A stretch of 64,000 nucleotides of DNA from assembly GCA_934154515.1 (NCBI GenBank), contig CAKPGD010000001.1, positions 1-64,000 of the forward strand, written 5' to 3'. Source of the stretch: an uncultured Clostridia bacterium (GTDB taxonomy: Bacteria; Bacillota; Clostridia; TANB77; CAG-508). How positions within the stretch are numbered: the stretch's first letter is position 1; every line of letters starts with the position of its first letter. Below are positions 35,040 to 46,000 of the stretch, in pieces. The position numbers and the translations under genes were made by a program. The notes under the pieces were generated by a model. That model saw nothing but the letters and a program-made list of their open reading frames with translations, did no database searches and was not told the origin of the DNA.

Positions 35040-35972
35040 CTATTTGAACTCTTTTCTTCTATCTATTACATATGTACTTCCTTGTATTGTTTTTGCTAAA
35101 TGTTTTACTTCTGCCCCTGCTTCTCCTATTTCTAACACATTATCGAATTTTCCTTTTACTACTTCTACTACTCCTATCGATATTGATGTAAGTGGGAATT
35201 GTTCTATTACTCCTTTTCTGTTTTCTACTTCTATGTACCCTTTTTCTTTATCTTCTTTGGTATAATACTTTCCAACTTTTGCATCGAATTCTACAACTAT
35301 ATTTTGACAGATGCTCTCACAGTCTTTTCCAGATATTATTCCTATAAAGTCATCTCCTCCAATGTGTCCTACAAAGCTGTCCTGATATTCTTTTGTATGC
35401 ACATTTCTTAATATTACATCTGCTGTAAATTTTATTATTTCATCTCCTTTTAAGAATCCATACACATCATTATATGCTTTAAAGTTATCTAAATCGAAAT
35501 ACATCATAGTAAATTCTTCTTCATTTAGAAGTCTTTTTTTCATTTCTGCTTGTATTTGTACATTTCCTGGAAGTCCTGTTAGAGGACTTACTCTTCTATT
35601 TGCATATAATAAGCTTAATACATTTTGTATTGTATAATATAAATATTCTTTATCTACTGGAACTCTTATATAATGTGCTATTCCTATTTCAAGCATTTTT
35701 AGTTTGTGGTCATGTTCTTTTCTTGATGTTACAATTATAATAGGTGTAATACTATTGTTTTCATCTGCCTTTATGTTTTTGCACATTTGTACTCCGTCTT
35801 CTAAAAAACTATCTTCATTTATTATTATTAAAGATGGTATATTTCTTAATGCTGTATCTATATTGTTGGTTGTTACTCTTGTTACTTTATATTCTTTTTC
35901 TTCTTTAAAAATTTCTTTTATAATTTTCTCTAATTTATGTCCATCATCTATTATATATATTTCTTGTAACAT
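35040..35972 (-). CDS. Diguanylate cyclase with degenerate receiver domain
   Basis: About 310 residues. The N-terminal 120 residues have a receiver-like fold (EIYIIDDGHKLEKII, PIIIVTSRKEHDHKL), but the usual phospho-acceptor position in SLIIINEDSFLEDG is Asn, so phosphorylation there is unlikely. A GGDEF domain follows (about 130-310), with SPLTGLPGN, MMYFDLDNFKAYND and the catalytic motif GGDDF near 204. The inhibitory RxxD site normally five residues before the motif is absent. It should make c-di-GMP without product inhibition. The ATG at 35972 is chosen because AAAGGAA is properly spaced for it and the upstream ATG has no site. It precedes cwlD and the NRPS operon on the same strand. Confidence 0.9.
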   Translation of the reverse strand: MLQEIYIIDDGHKLEKIIKEIFKEEKEYKVTRVTTNNIDTALRNIPSLIIINEDSFLEDGVQMCKNIKADENNSITPIIIVTSRKEHDHKLKMLEIGIAHYIRVPVDKEYLYYTIQNVLSLLYANRRVSPLTGLPGNVQIQAEMKKRLLNEEEFTMMYFDLDNFKAYNDVYGFLKGDEIIKFTADVILRNVHTKEYQDSFVGHIGGDDFIGIISGKDCESICQNIVVEFDAKVGKYYTKEDKEKGYIEVENRKGVIEQFPLTSISIGVVEVVKGKFDNVLEIGEAGAEVKHLAKTIQGSTYVIDRRKEFK

Positions 35973-36115
35973 ATTCTTTTGTTCCTTTCTCATGTAAGAT
36001 TTATTTTTTATTAACTTTTTATCTCTGGTCTTTTTTATCTTATTTCGCTTTTTTTAGCTTATTATTTTTATTATTCTTATTTTGCTGTTTTTACTTTTTT
36101 CTTACTTTTATTTTT

Positions 36116-36934
36116 TTATTTTTCTTTCTTACTATTTTCCTTCTTGCTATTCTTCTTTTTTATTTTCTTTAGTGCTTCTATATCTATTTTTTCACTTAAG
36201 AAATTAGAAATTTTCTCAGACTTCATTGTTGGGAATGCCTTTTGAAGTCTTCTTGCCTCTCTATATAAATTTAATTTTATTTTTGATTGTTGTAATTTTA
36301 ATTTTCTAATTAATTCTTCTAGTTTAGATTTAGCTTGTGAGTTTATAGCATTTTCTTTTAATTGTTCTATATTTATCTTTATTTTTTCACTAAGTTCATT
36401 TATTTTTTCTATTGCTTCTGTAAACTTAGCCATTGATAATATTGTTGTTATTATATCTACTATGAATATTATGTATATTACTATTGTTGAATATAATAAT
36501 GTTTTTTCTGGTATTAAATGAATTATATTTTCTACAAATGGGTGTACCCATTCTATAAATACTACTCCTAAAACTCCCCAAAATATTGAGTTTATTAGAC
36601 ATACTCTCCCATTTATATTTAATTTGTAATTTGTGTAGTCCCAATATTTTTGTTTAAATACTTTTTCTAAAAATACACCAACTATGTATTCCCATATAGA
36701 TAGTACTATAAAAGATACTATAAATAACAATATTATTTTGCCTTTTAAAAAGTTTAATGTTAATATCATAAATATTGCGGCTAAACCATATATTGGACAG
36801 TATGGTCCTTTTAAAAAACCGCTGTTTACAAATTGCTTTTCCCATGCTGTTTTGTATATACTTTCTAGTATCCACCCGAAGAAAGAATATATAATCAGAT
36901 ATACAAACATATTAAGTATAAATTCTGTATTCAC
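36116..36934 (-). CDS. CmpB-family membrane protein (putative ABC transporter permease family)
   Basis: A 272-residue protein with several membrane helices over the first 170 residues and a Lys-rich C-terminal coiled-coil tail. The N-terminal YSFFGWILESIYKTAWEKQFVNSGFLKGPYCPIYGLAA is typical of PF06541 (ABC_trans_CmpB), a family named as transporter-like but of unproven function. No ATPase partner is adjacent. It starts with GTG after an AAGGGGATAACAGA leader. Neighbours are the GGDEF gene downstream and an Ig-like membrane protein upstream. Confidence 0.85.
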   Translation of the reverse strand: MNTEFILNMFVYLIIYSFFGWILESIYKTAWEKQFVNSGFLKGPYCPIYGLAAIFMILTLNFLKGKIILLFIVSFIVLSIWEYIVGVFLEKVFKQKYWDYTNYKLNINGRVCLINSIFWGVLGVVFIEWVHPFVENIIHLIPEKTLLYSTIVIYIIFIVDIITTILSMAKFTEAIEKINELSEKIKINIEQLKENAINSQAKSKLEELIRKLKLQQSKIKLNLYREARRLQKAFPTMKSEKISNFLSEKIDIEALKKIKKKNSKKENSKKEK

Positions 36935-36964
36935 TCTGTTATCCCCTTGTTTTTATTTTATAAA

Positions 36965-36987
36965 GGGCGTAATTTTTTATTACGCCC
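36965..36987. terminator. Hairpin between the Ig-like and CmpB-family genes
   Basis: Perfect arms GGGCGTAA and TTACGCCC with a 7-base loop. T-rich sequence follows on both sides, stronger for plus-strand reading. It probably ends the minus-strand Ig-like gene about 110 bases upstream. Confidence 0.6.
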
Positions 36988-37098
36988 GCTTTTTATGTTT
37001 ATGTTTTTATTTTTATATCTATTTCTTTAGAAAATTTCTTATTTTTGTTTTACGTTAATGTTATAAATAGTCTGTTTTCAAGTATTCTTTCAACTAAT

Positions 37099-38022
37099 CT
37101 ATCGTATTATTTGTTTAGTTACTTGTTCTGATAAGCCACTTACATTATATGCTGTTATAACTATGTTATTTTCTCCCGATTGTAGTTTTTGTATAAATTT
37201 TGCTTCTTTCATATTTAGCGGTGTTCCTGTATCTTCTGAATCTGTAGAAGATAGTTGTCCATTTACCGTTATTTCTATTTTTTGTATATTTTCTTCGTCT
37301 TTAACTGTAACTACTATTTCATCATTTTGCTCTTCTATTTCTATGGTTGGCTTTTTAGCTCCTTTAAATACTTGTTCTTTTGTTGTTTCATTTCCTGCTG
37401 CATCTACTGCTGTTATTTTCAAGGTATGTTCACCTTTTAGTATTGATATTTTTTCTTCTATTTGCTTTAATGAATCTTCTCTTGGTTCTACTGTTGTTTT
37501 GTCTTCTTCATCCCAATTATATGACATTTGTCTTAATTCTCTATCGTCTCTTGCTACTATTTTTACTTTTGAACCTTCAACAGCAAACTCTATTTCTGGC
37601 GCTATAGTATCTTTTTCTGATACTTTGAAATCTTTTGTATATGTATATTCTGCTTTTGTGTTATCTATAATTATTAATTTTAATGTATTTTCTCCAGTTG
37701 GAAGATCTATTTCTTCTTTTATGCTTGTTTGTCCTTTTCCTTGCATTGTAATTGTTGTACCATTATTCCAAGAATAATTTATTTTATCTATTGCTCTATC
37801 ATGAATAATGCTGATTTGAACTTTACCATCTATTTCTTCTACCGTGATAACTGGTTCTGATAATCCTTTTTTAGAATTATTTGAGCTTGCTATTCCATAT
37901 ATTCCTTTTCCTATTAATGCTATTGCAAATAATGTTATAATTACTGCAAATATAATTATTACTGTTTTTATTTCTAGAGGTCCTTTCTTTTTATTACCCC
38001 CAGTGTATAATATTTGATTCAT
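37099..38022 (-). CDS. Membrane-anchored protein with three Ig-like repeats
   Basis: A 307-residue protein. A short basic cytoplasmic start (GGNKKKGPLEIK) and one membrane helix (about 20-45) are followed by three related beta-rich repeats of roughly 75-90 residues. Each has a core such as ITVEEIDGKVQISIIHDRAIDKINYSWN or IEFAVEGSKVKIVARDDRELRQMSYNWD and ends with a phrase like GENTLKLIIIDN, GEHTLKITAVDAAGNET or GENNIVITAYNVSG. These resemble bacterial Ig/cadherin-like modules. It is probably an extracytoplasmic structural or binding protein; the ligand is unknown. GAGGTG supports the start. Confidence 0.8.
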   Translation of the reverse strand: MNQILYTGGNKKKGPLEIKTVIIIFAVIITLFAIALIGKGIYGIASSNNSKKGLSEPVITVEEIDGKVQISIIHDRAIDKINYSWNNGTTITMQGKGQTSIKEEIDLPTGENTLKLIIIDNTKAEYTYTKDFKVSEKDTIAPEIEFAVEGSKVKIVARDDRELRQMSYNWDEEDKTTVEPREDSLKQIEEKISILKGEHTLKITAVDAAGNETTKEQVFKGAKKPTIEIEEQNDEIVVTVKDEENIQKIEITVNGQLSSTDSEDTGTPLNMKEAKFIQKLQSGENNIVITAYNVSGLSEQVTKQIIR

Positions 38023-38080
38023 ATTTTCACCTCATATTCATAAAAAATTATATCACAACATATTTTTAATGTAAACAATA

Positions 38081-38121
38081 AAAAAAGAAAAATCTAACTA
38101 AAAGTCAGATTTTTCTTTTTT
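38081..38121 (-). terminator. Terminator of the surface-protein pair
   Basis: A-rich left arm ending AAAAATCT and right arm AGATTTTTC, with a further ACT/AGT inner pairing, just beyond the stop codon of the second surface-protein gene. T-runs flank it, so it can also act on plus-strand reading. Confidence 0.8.
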
Positions 38122-38133
38122 TGTATTATTTAA

Positions 38134-41100
38134 TTATTTTCTTAACACTTTTTTCTTAATGAATATTATTCCTGCAATTAGTATTCCACTTGATAGAAGT
38201 ATTACTGCTCCTATTACATATGGCATCGCTGTTGTACCAAATGGTGGTAATATTTTAACAACTTCTGATACGTTGCTGTCTACTTCTTGAGCATCTTTTG
38301 TTGGGTTTTGGTTACCAACTACTGAGTATGCCATTCTTCTACCTACGCTATTGCTTATTGTTGTAATTTCTACAATATTTCTGTAAGTTAAGTCGTCTGT
38401 TTCGTTTTCTGAAGTAATTAATTGAGTTAATACTAAGTCATCTGATACACTGCTTTCGTTTGGATTATATTTTTCTGGTACTAATGCTTTATTTGCAATG
38501 TTTGATTTTTCACTTGTTACTATAATTGTATTGTATTTTCCAGTTTCATTTGCAAGTGTTGTATTAACTGCTCCTGCAAGTAATTCTTCTTGTGTTATAG
38601 TTTTCCAAGCTTTGTTATATTCTGCATAGAATTGTAAGTTATTTGCTATGTAGTCAACTACTTGATTTGCTTGTGTTTTTACAACATTGTTCATATCTGA
38701 TACTACACCTGTATAGTAGAAGCTATTATCTTTGTAATCTACTTCTCCTACGTTTGTTACTGTAACTTTATATGAAATTTTTATTGTTGCACCATGCATT
38801 AATTCTTCGTCCATACTTAATTGTACTAATCCAAATGTTGCATCATATGAGTTTTTCTCTCTTATTTCTGCCATTGGGTCTGATACCAATTTGTTGTCTT
38901 TATATTTAAATTTATATGGTTTATGTTTTCTCCATAATACGTTTGTTGCTTTTTGTGATGCATCAAATAATGTTGAACCGTCTGCTAATGTTAATTTAAC
39001 ATTTGTTACTTCTTTATTAATTGCAAGTTGTGCTTTTGGTCTTTCTTCAAGTCCTAAGTTTACATTTGTAATTTTATAAGCTCCGTTTTTGCTTTCTTGG
39101 TCAACACCTTCACTTGTATTTCTGTCATATTCTACTTCTACATTAATTAAACCTGTTTCTGCTGTCATTTGAATTTTTGCCATTAATTCGTTTAATTTAT
39201 TTGTAAGTTCTGCTTCGTTTAAAGGCATTTGCTCATGTGATGCTAAAACTTCTGCAATATAATTCATAACGCTCTTATCTGAATAGTCTATAACTTTATT
39301 TCTTATGCTTTCAATGTCTTTTGCATCTGATACATTTGCATTAGCGTCTGATGCTGTTACATCATATAAGTAACCTTTTTGCTCTCTTTCACTTACTAAT
39401 GGACTTGCTGTTTCATTGTTGCTTGCATTTGTTTTGAATGTTGTTACTGTTGTTAATTCTTCTCCTAATGTTTTTTGTCCATTTACCCAAGTAGGGTCTT
39501 TTCTCCATACATATGAATTATTTTGTGTAATTCCTGTTTGATATGTTGTTGATTTATAGTCTTGACCATTATATGATTTAACGTTTTGTCCTTTTACTCC
39601 TTGTGCATTTGTTATTGCTGTTGAGGTATTTGGAAGAACTGTTTTTACAGTATCTCCGTAGATAAATCTAACAACAAAGTTTCCTGTTGGGTATGATTTA
39701 AATATGTATTTACCTTCTGCTTCGTCTACTACATCTGGTATTAAATTCTTTCCGTCAGCTCCCTCTTTGTTTATTATAGGTTTATATGTGTCTGCTGAAT
39801 TGAAATGATTTTGTCCAGATGAAATTGTTTGCCATACATATTCTGTTCCATTGCTTCTTAATTCAACTAATTGAACTGTTACACCATTTATTGCTGATTC
39901 TTTTGAACTATCGTATATACCATCGCCGACTGCTGTAACTTGTTCTTGATTAATTACATTTCTTTCTTCTTCCCATACAGTACCTTCTATTACTCTGTTT
40001 TCATCATTTTTGTATAATAGTAATCTAATATTTGGTGCTTTATCTGTATCGTCTTCAAAATTACTATTATTAATTGTTCCGTCTTTTGGTACGTCGTTTG
40101 GATTTAAGTTACCATTTACTGAGTCATAATCGAATAATCCTGCTACTTTGTCGTATCCAGATACACTACCAACGTTTGGTATATAAGTTCCATTTCTGTA
40201 GTATGTTCTAAATCCGTTAATTTCAGCAATATTTTCTTTTCCTACTCCGTTTAATGTTGCTTCTATTTCTCCAGTTGTGCTATTGTATTTCCAATTATTT
40301 TCATCTAATAATACATTTCTGTCTTCATCTTTGTTTACTTTAAAAGTTAAGTAAACATATGCTGTTTGACCTGATGTTAATTTAGTATTTTCTAGTCCAC
40401 GTACATATAATCTGTTGTAACCATCTATTGTACTTGAGTTTCCTTCTCCATATCTGCTAGAATCTTGTGCATTTACTTGTAATGTACTATCTCCTACTTT
40501 AATGTAAGAACGTTCTGCTACATATGTGTAGTCTTTATCGTAGTAATCTACTATTTCCATTACTTGACCAAGTGCTGATTGCGATTGGTTACGAACCATT
40601 AATTTATATGTTACATATACATTAAGTTCATCATTTTCTGAAGCTCCATAGTCTGCGTAATTGTTTCCATATGCATTATCTACTTTATAAATGTAGTCAG
40701 ATGGATATATTTCTCTTGAATATTCTGAATTATAATATGCATCTGAAAGTCTTACATTTATATCCCAAGTATTATCATTTAATTCTCTCTTATTGTAGTT
40801 GTAAGTTTGTGACTTACCATTTATTTCTATTGTAGCTGTTGCTACGTCTTTTCTTAATGCTAAGTCAAATATTTCTCTTGGGTTTAAACCAAAGTCTATA
40901 TTTAAATGTTTTGGATATAATGCTTTATATAATACACCTGCTATTGTTCTTGATAATGTACTTTCTGTAAATTTATCGTATATTGGATAAACTACTCTTG
41001 TTGTATCAAGTCCTGTGTATGAAGATATTCTACTATCTTCTATAAATTGTAATTTACTTTTTGTTGTATTATTGTTTCCGAAGTGATTTAATGTATTTTC

Positions 41101-43044
41101 ATATGCAGATGAATAATTTTTTGTTGATACTGCTTGGTCTATTAAATATTCATAAACTTCTTGTATTCCATATGGTGTTTCACTTGATGTTTTGTTTATT
41201 ATCCATGCTGTATTTGAAGAACCTGCACTATAATATAAACTCTTTCTTACTGTATAGTTTCCTGGTGCTGAGCCTATTTGTGCGAAGTTATCATTAAATG
41301 CATTTCTTTCACTTGCTATTTCTGTTGCATTATTTATTTTTCCTGCAAGTCTATCTTCATTTGTTAGACTTGAGTTATATTGTGTTGCTTGATATAGTTG
41401 TCCATTATATATAAATTCTATATAATATTTTTGTTGTGCATCTAAGTTAGTAAATTCATAATGTCCATTTGTATCTGTTACTGTTCTTTTTAATTCTGCA
41501 CCATTTGAAAGATGTAGTATTACTTCTATACCTTTCATCCAGCTTTCGTTAGAATCTTTTACACCATTTGGAAGTGATTGTTTTGCCGAATCTTGGTCTT
41601 CCCATACATTTCCTGCTAAAACAATTTGCATGTTTTTCTCTGGTGGTGTGTTTGGTGGTGTTGTTGGTTCTATTTTTTGTGGTATGTCTATTTCTAGGCT
41701 TGCACTATTTACCCATCTAGTTGAATTTGCTGATAACATTTTTTGTGCTCTTGTATCGTCCACTCTTACTACACTACCACTTATAATTTCACATGTGAAT
41801 GTGCAGCCACCACACTCTCCATTATATTCAGTATGGCTTCCTACTACTCCCCATTCTGTGCCTATTACATTTCCTTTTGAATCATATACAGGTTTATTAC
41901 CATAGTCATCTACTTTTCTTGGATGATTTTTTGGACAGTAAGGTGTGTGGTTATCTCTATATACTGTTTGATAATAAGCTGGTTTGTAATATGTTATTAC
42001 AGATTTTGCTTCCATCCATTTGAAATCTACATGTACTTTCACAATTTTTTGTTGAGTAGTAGTAAATTTTACATAGAACTCTTCTCCTGGTGTAGGATAT
42101 AGTTGTCCTAAGTAGTTTCTAGATACGTAACTATTATCTTGATGTTCATCTGGATTAAAATATCCATAATGTTTTCCATCTACATATGTAAAGTATTCTG
42201 TCCCATTTCTTATAATTGAGTTTATTTCTATTCTGTTTGAATTTTCATCTAATAGATACATATCTGTAATTCCACCATAGTACATTCCATAGTTTCCGCT
42301 AATATAATTTATAGAAAATGGTCCTGCTATATATTCGTTTGCTTTTCCTGTTCTTGTTACTTTTACTTTGCTTTTATTTGTAACATCACCTTTTACCATT
42401 GTGTTACCATTGTTTTTTATTTTTGTCATAAAATCGCTATAGTTTACAGCATATTGGTTTATGATATCCGCATTATCACCATTTGAAGTTTGTGGTGGGT
42501 TCTTTTTATTTGCACTTAATGAACCTGTTCTCCATATTGCTTGTTGTTTTAATGGGCTCCAGTCATTATATCCTGTCATTGTTGGGTTTGTATAAGATAG
42601 TATAAATGCTTCTTCATAATTTGCATCACGTCTACTATCTAGTTCATAATAAGTTCTTGATCTTTTCATTTCTGGTTTTATGCATTTTTCATTAGCTTTT
42701 TCACCTATATGTCCTCTTGCTTCTGCAAGTAAGGCTTCAAATGAATACTTATAGCTTAAACTTAATGTTCCACCTTTCATTGCACAGTATACTGCTTCTC
42801 CATTATAGTGTGCTCTGTAAAAAGTTTCACCGTTCCAGTTTTCTTTTGTTACAGTTGTTGTATCAAAAAGTGCTCCTGGTGCCATTGCTAATGTTTCTTC
42901 TTCTACTTTAGTTGTTTCTTGTATTTCTCCTACTGAAGTTACATTTCTTACAGAAGTAGGTACAAATTTTATTACTAAAAATGTAACTACTGCTACAAGA
43001 GCAACTATTATTAAATTAATTAATACCTTCATTTTATTTTTCAT
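38134..43044 (-). CDS. Giant surface protein with apparent thioester (TQXA-type) domain and SdrD B-like repeats
   Basis: A 1636-residue cell-surface protein. An N-terminal hydrophobic segment (about 6-27) is followed by a domain with AVYCAMKGG (Cys87) and SPLKQQAIW (Gln167), fitting the Cys-Gln pair of thioester adhesin domains. A Cys-rich stretch (PYCPKNHPRK, ECGGCTFTC) follows. At least two SdrD/Cna B-like modules are visible (LAGNVWEDQDSAKQ, IEGTVWEEERNV) and long DUF11-like beta regions. The C-terminus has LPPFGTTAMP, a membrane helix and KKKVLRK, a sorting-signal layout without a standard LPxTG. It starts 19 bases after the companion surface-protein gene and ends in a terminator. It probably anchors in the envelope and binds host or neighbour surfaces; the ligand is unknown. 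Confidence 0.85.
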   Translation of the reverse strand: MKNKMKVLINLIIVALVAVVTFLVIKFVPTSVRNVTSVGEIQETTKVEEETLAMAPGALFDTTTVTKENWNGETFYRAHYNGEAVYCAMKGGTLSLSYKYSFEALLAEARGHIGEKANEKCIKPEMKRSRTYYELDSRRDANYEEAFILSYTNPTMTGYNDWSPLKQQAIWRTGSLSANKKNPPQTSNGDNADIINQYAVNYSDFMTKIKNNGNTMVKGDVTNKSKVKVTRTGKANEYIAGPFSINYISGNYGMYYGGITDMYLLDENSNRIEINSIIRNGTEYFTYVDGKHYGYFNPDEHQDNSYVSRNYLGQLYPTPGEEFYVKFTTTQQKIVKVHVDFKWMEAKSVITYYKPAYYQTVYRDNHTPYCPKNHPRKVDDYGNKPVYDSKGNVIGTEWGVVGSHTEYNGECGGCTFTCEIISGSVVRVDDTRAQKMLSANSTRWVNSASLEIDIPQKIEPTTPPNTPPEKNMQIVLAGNVWEDQDSAKQSLPNGVKDSNESWMKGIEVILHLSNGAELKRTVTDTNGHYEFTNLDAQQKYYIEFIYNGQLYQATQYNSSLTNEDRLAGKINNATEIASERNAFNDNFAQIGSAPGNYTVRKSLYYSAGSSNTAWIINKTSSETPYGIQEVYEYLIDQAVSTKNYSSAYENTLNHFGNNNTTKSKLQFIEDSRISSYTGLDTTRVVYPIYDKFTESTLSRTIAGVLYKALYPKHLNIDFGLNPREIFDLALRKDVATATIEINGKSQTYNYNKRELNDNTWDINVRLSDAYYNSEYSREIYPSDYIYKVDNAYGNNYADYGASENDELNVYVTYKLMVRNQSQSALGQVMEIVDYYDKDYTYVAERSYIKVGDSTLQVNAQDSSRYGEGNSSTIDGYNRLYVRGLENTKLTSGQTAYVYLTFKVNKDEDRNVLLDENNWKYNSTTGEIEATLNGVGKENIAEINGFRTYYRNGTYIPNVGSVSGYDKVAGLFDYDSVNGNLNPNDVPKDGTINNSNFEDDTDKAPNIRLLLYKNDENRVIEGTVWEEERNVINQEQVTAVGDGIYDSSKESAINGVTVQLVELRSNGTEYVWQTISSGQNHFNSADTYKPIINKEGADGKNLIPDVVDEAEGKYIFKSYPTGNFVVRFIYGDTVKTVLPNTSTAITNAQGVKGQNVKSYNGQDYKSTTYQTGITQNNSYVWRKDPTWVNGQKTLGEELTTVTTFKTNASNNETASPLVSEREQKGYLYDVTASDANANVSDAKDIESIRNKVIDYSDKSVMNYIAEVLASHEQMPLNEAELTNKLNELMAKIQMTAETGLINVEVEYDRNTSEGVDQESKNGAYKITNVNLGLEERPKAQLAINKEVTNVKLTLADGSTLFDASQKATNVLWRKHKPYKFKYKDNKLVSDPMAEIREKNSYDATFGLVQLSMDEELMHGATIKISYKVTVTNVGEVDYKDNSFYYTGVVSDMNNVVKTQANQVVDYIANNLQFYAEYNKAWKTITQEELLAGAVNTTLANETGKYNTIIVTSEKSNIANKALVPEKYNPNESSVSDDLVLTQLITSENETDDLTYRNIVEITTISNSVGRRMAYSVVGNQNPTKDAQEVDSNVSEVVKILPPFGTTAMPYVIGAVILLSSGILIAGIIFIKKKVLRK

Positions 43045-43063
43045 AATATTTATACCCCCTTCA

Positions 43064-46000
43064 TTATATTTTTCTTAAAACTTTTTTTCTAATTATGTAA
43101 GCACTTGCTGCTAATATTCCACATATTACTATAGAAATTATTGCTGTATAAATTATTGCATCACCAGTTTTTACTGATATTACAAGGTCTGCTGCTGACA
43201 TATCGTTTTCATTACTGTTTTTATTTCCTGGTGTTGAATTCATATCTGTAATTCCTTCTTCGTTGTATACTTCATATATTTCTGCATTGTTGTTTACTAT
43301 ACCTGTATTATTTTCTGTCATTTTTCTTGTTAATGTTAAGTTTACTTCTAGTGTTTCTCCTGGTAGTAATTTAGTATTTGCAAGGCTTGAATTATATAAG
43401 TCTCCATTTGTAGATTGATACCAGTCTCTATTTAATTCTGAATTGAATTTCATATCATTTGGTACGTAATCTACTATCTTCTTAATATAGTTTGTTATTG
43501 CTCCTTCATTTGTAACTGTAATTTTGTAATTTACTATTACTGTTGCATTAGAAAGTTCTTTTGCTGGTATTTCAACTTTTGCAAGTTTTACATCTTTGTA
43601 ATCATATGTTTTTACTTTGTTTCCATATGTTACTGTTACAGAAGATATATATTTGTCTAGTCTTAAATCATTTTTCTCTGATTCGCAAAGTCCCATATCT
43701 ATATTTCTTACACTTGCATCTTTTACTTTTATTGCATCTGATGTAGCAACTGTTTTTTCTTTTCCGTCTATTGTCATTTTTACATTGATTACATCTGAGT
43801 TTACTGTATCTCCTACACCTTGTTTTTTGTATTCAGTTAAATCATATTTTGCACTGTTGTATACAAACACTACTAAATATTCTCCATTTTCTACATTTGC
43901 AAATCTGTATGTTCCTGAATTTGATGTAGTTGTTGTTGCAATTACTTCGTTTGTTTCTTTATTTAAAAGTCTTACTTCTATTCCTGCTAATAATTCTTCG
44001 TCTTCGTCTCTTCTACCATCTTTATTTTTGTCTAACCATGCTGTACCCATAATTGAATATTTTCCTTCGTCATCATTTACTTGGTCGTCTCCTGATACAT
44101 CATCACTGTCTATATGTGCATTTTTGTTATATTCTATTATTGTTTTTACACTATTAGATGTAATTGATTCGAAGTTACTTCCAGATAATACTGCATTGTT
44201 TGTTATTTCTTTTTGTTTTGTTCCTGCATCTAATTTATCTGCTTCCATTGTTATTTCTATTGTTATAGTAGTGTTAGCATTAACTTCGCTCCATTCTAGG
44301 TTAAATGTTTTCTCGTTATCATTTGAGATTATTTGGTCTTCTAATCCTTCTCTAATAACTTTTGCATATAGAATATGCATTCCTTCAGGTATTTGGTTTT
44401 CGAATTTAGCATTTGTTGCTATTACATTGCTTGTATTTTTTATTACATATTTGTATGTTATTTGTTCTTTTTCTTTTACATATTCGCTTTCCAGGTCTTC
44501 TTGTTTTATTTGCATTGATATTTTGTCTACTTTATTTTTTGCTTTGTTTGAATAATGTGTTCCTATATCTTTTGCTTCAAGTGTTGCAGAAGCTTCTATG
44601 TTTCCTTGAATATCTCCTATTTTTACTGTTACATCACAGTCAAATAAACTATATAATTGTATTTTTTCTATGTAGAATATTTGTGTATTGTTTTCCTTAT
44701 CAAACTCTGTTGTATATTTTATTGGTTCTTCTAGTACTATATTTTCTACTAATTCTGTTTTTTCTACTGTTACACCTTCTGGTAATTTTATTTTTATTAC
44801 TGCATTTTCTAATTCTGTATTTTTGCTTATTTCTTCAACTTTTACAGTATATTTTAGTTCATCACCTTTTTGTAAGGTGTAGTTCGAACTAGCATCTGCG
44901 TACATTACCATTGATACATATCCATTGTCTAATTTTAATTTATATTCATTTGACTCTACTTCTTTTTGAAGATTATCTGCATTTACTTTTACTGTGCTTG
45001 TTAATGCTATTTCTGGTAATTCAATTTTTTCTCCAGTATCTACATTTATTAATCTTCTATGTTCGTATAATACATAGTCTTCTATTTTTAATTCATATTC
45101 TACTGTTTTTGTCTCTCCTGCTTTTAAAGTTCCTATTGTTATTGTTTTTGTTAATTCATCACTGTCATCATATCCTGTATAGAAAGATTCTTCTTTATAT
45201 TCTGTGTGTTTAGTTGAATATTCTACTAATAATTTTTTCTCTGGATTTTCTAATATGCTTGCATCATTAGTATAATGACCATTACCATTTTCATCATAAT
45301 AAGCATAAATCTTATCACTTGGAGCTGTTATATTTAATGCTACATTTTCTGCATCTACTGTTCCTTCATTTTTTACTGTTGCTATAAATTTAATATATTG
45401 TCCTTGTCTTACTACTGTATTTTCTGATATTTCTGATGTTAAAGTTGCTGTTAGAGTTGGTGCAATACCTGTTGTTAATGTTACCATTCTTGATACCGCT
45501 TTATCTGTAAGCGTTTGTTCTTCTTTTATATTGTCAAAATATACTACATACATAGATTTTACAGTTTGTTCATATTTTAAGTTTTCTGGTATTTGCATAT
45601 TATATGTAAATTTTAAACTATCTCCAGTGTTCATTGTGTAATTGTCTAGTACTATTAAATATGATTTTACTTTGCTATAATCTGTAACTTGTGTTGTCCA
45701 ACCATTTGATGCAATGTTTAAGTCTTGTGTTGCATTTCCATTTTCACTATAATAAATTGTTGCTCCTTCAAATCCATTTGTGTTTATTGCACTTGTCATT
45801 GGTGCATCAAATGTATTGTTTAAAGCTGTTTGATTATCTGCATTTGTTGTTTCTGTTGTAAATGTTCTTCCTAATATTCTTACATTTTTTATTACATTGC
45901 TGTAATTGTTTATTACTTGTATTTCTGTTGTTGCATTTTTTGCAGATGTTGTTACTTCAAGTGTTGCTTCTTTGTCTTCTGTTAAAGCTTCTACTTGAGC

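Noticed and set aside
43617..44555. A 312-codon plus-strand frame inside the larger surface-protein gene
   Set aside because: It is antisense to a clear repeat protein, has shadow-like composition and no start signals.
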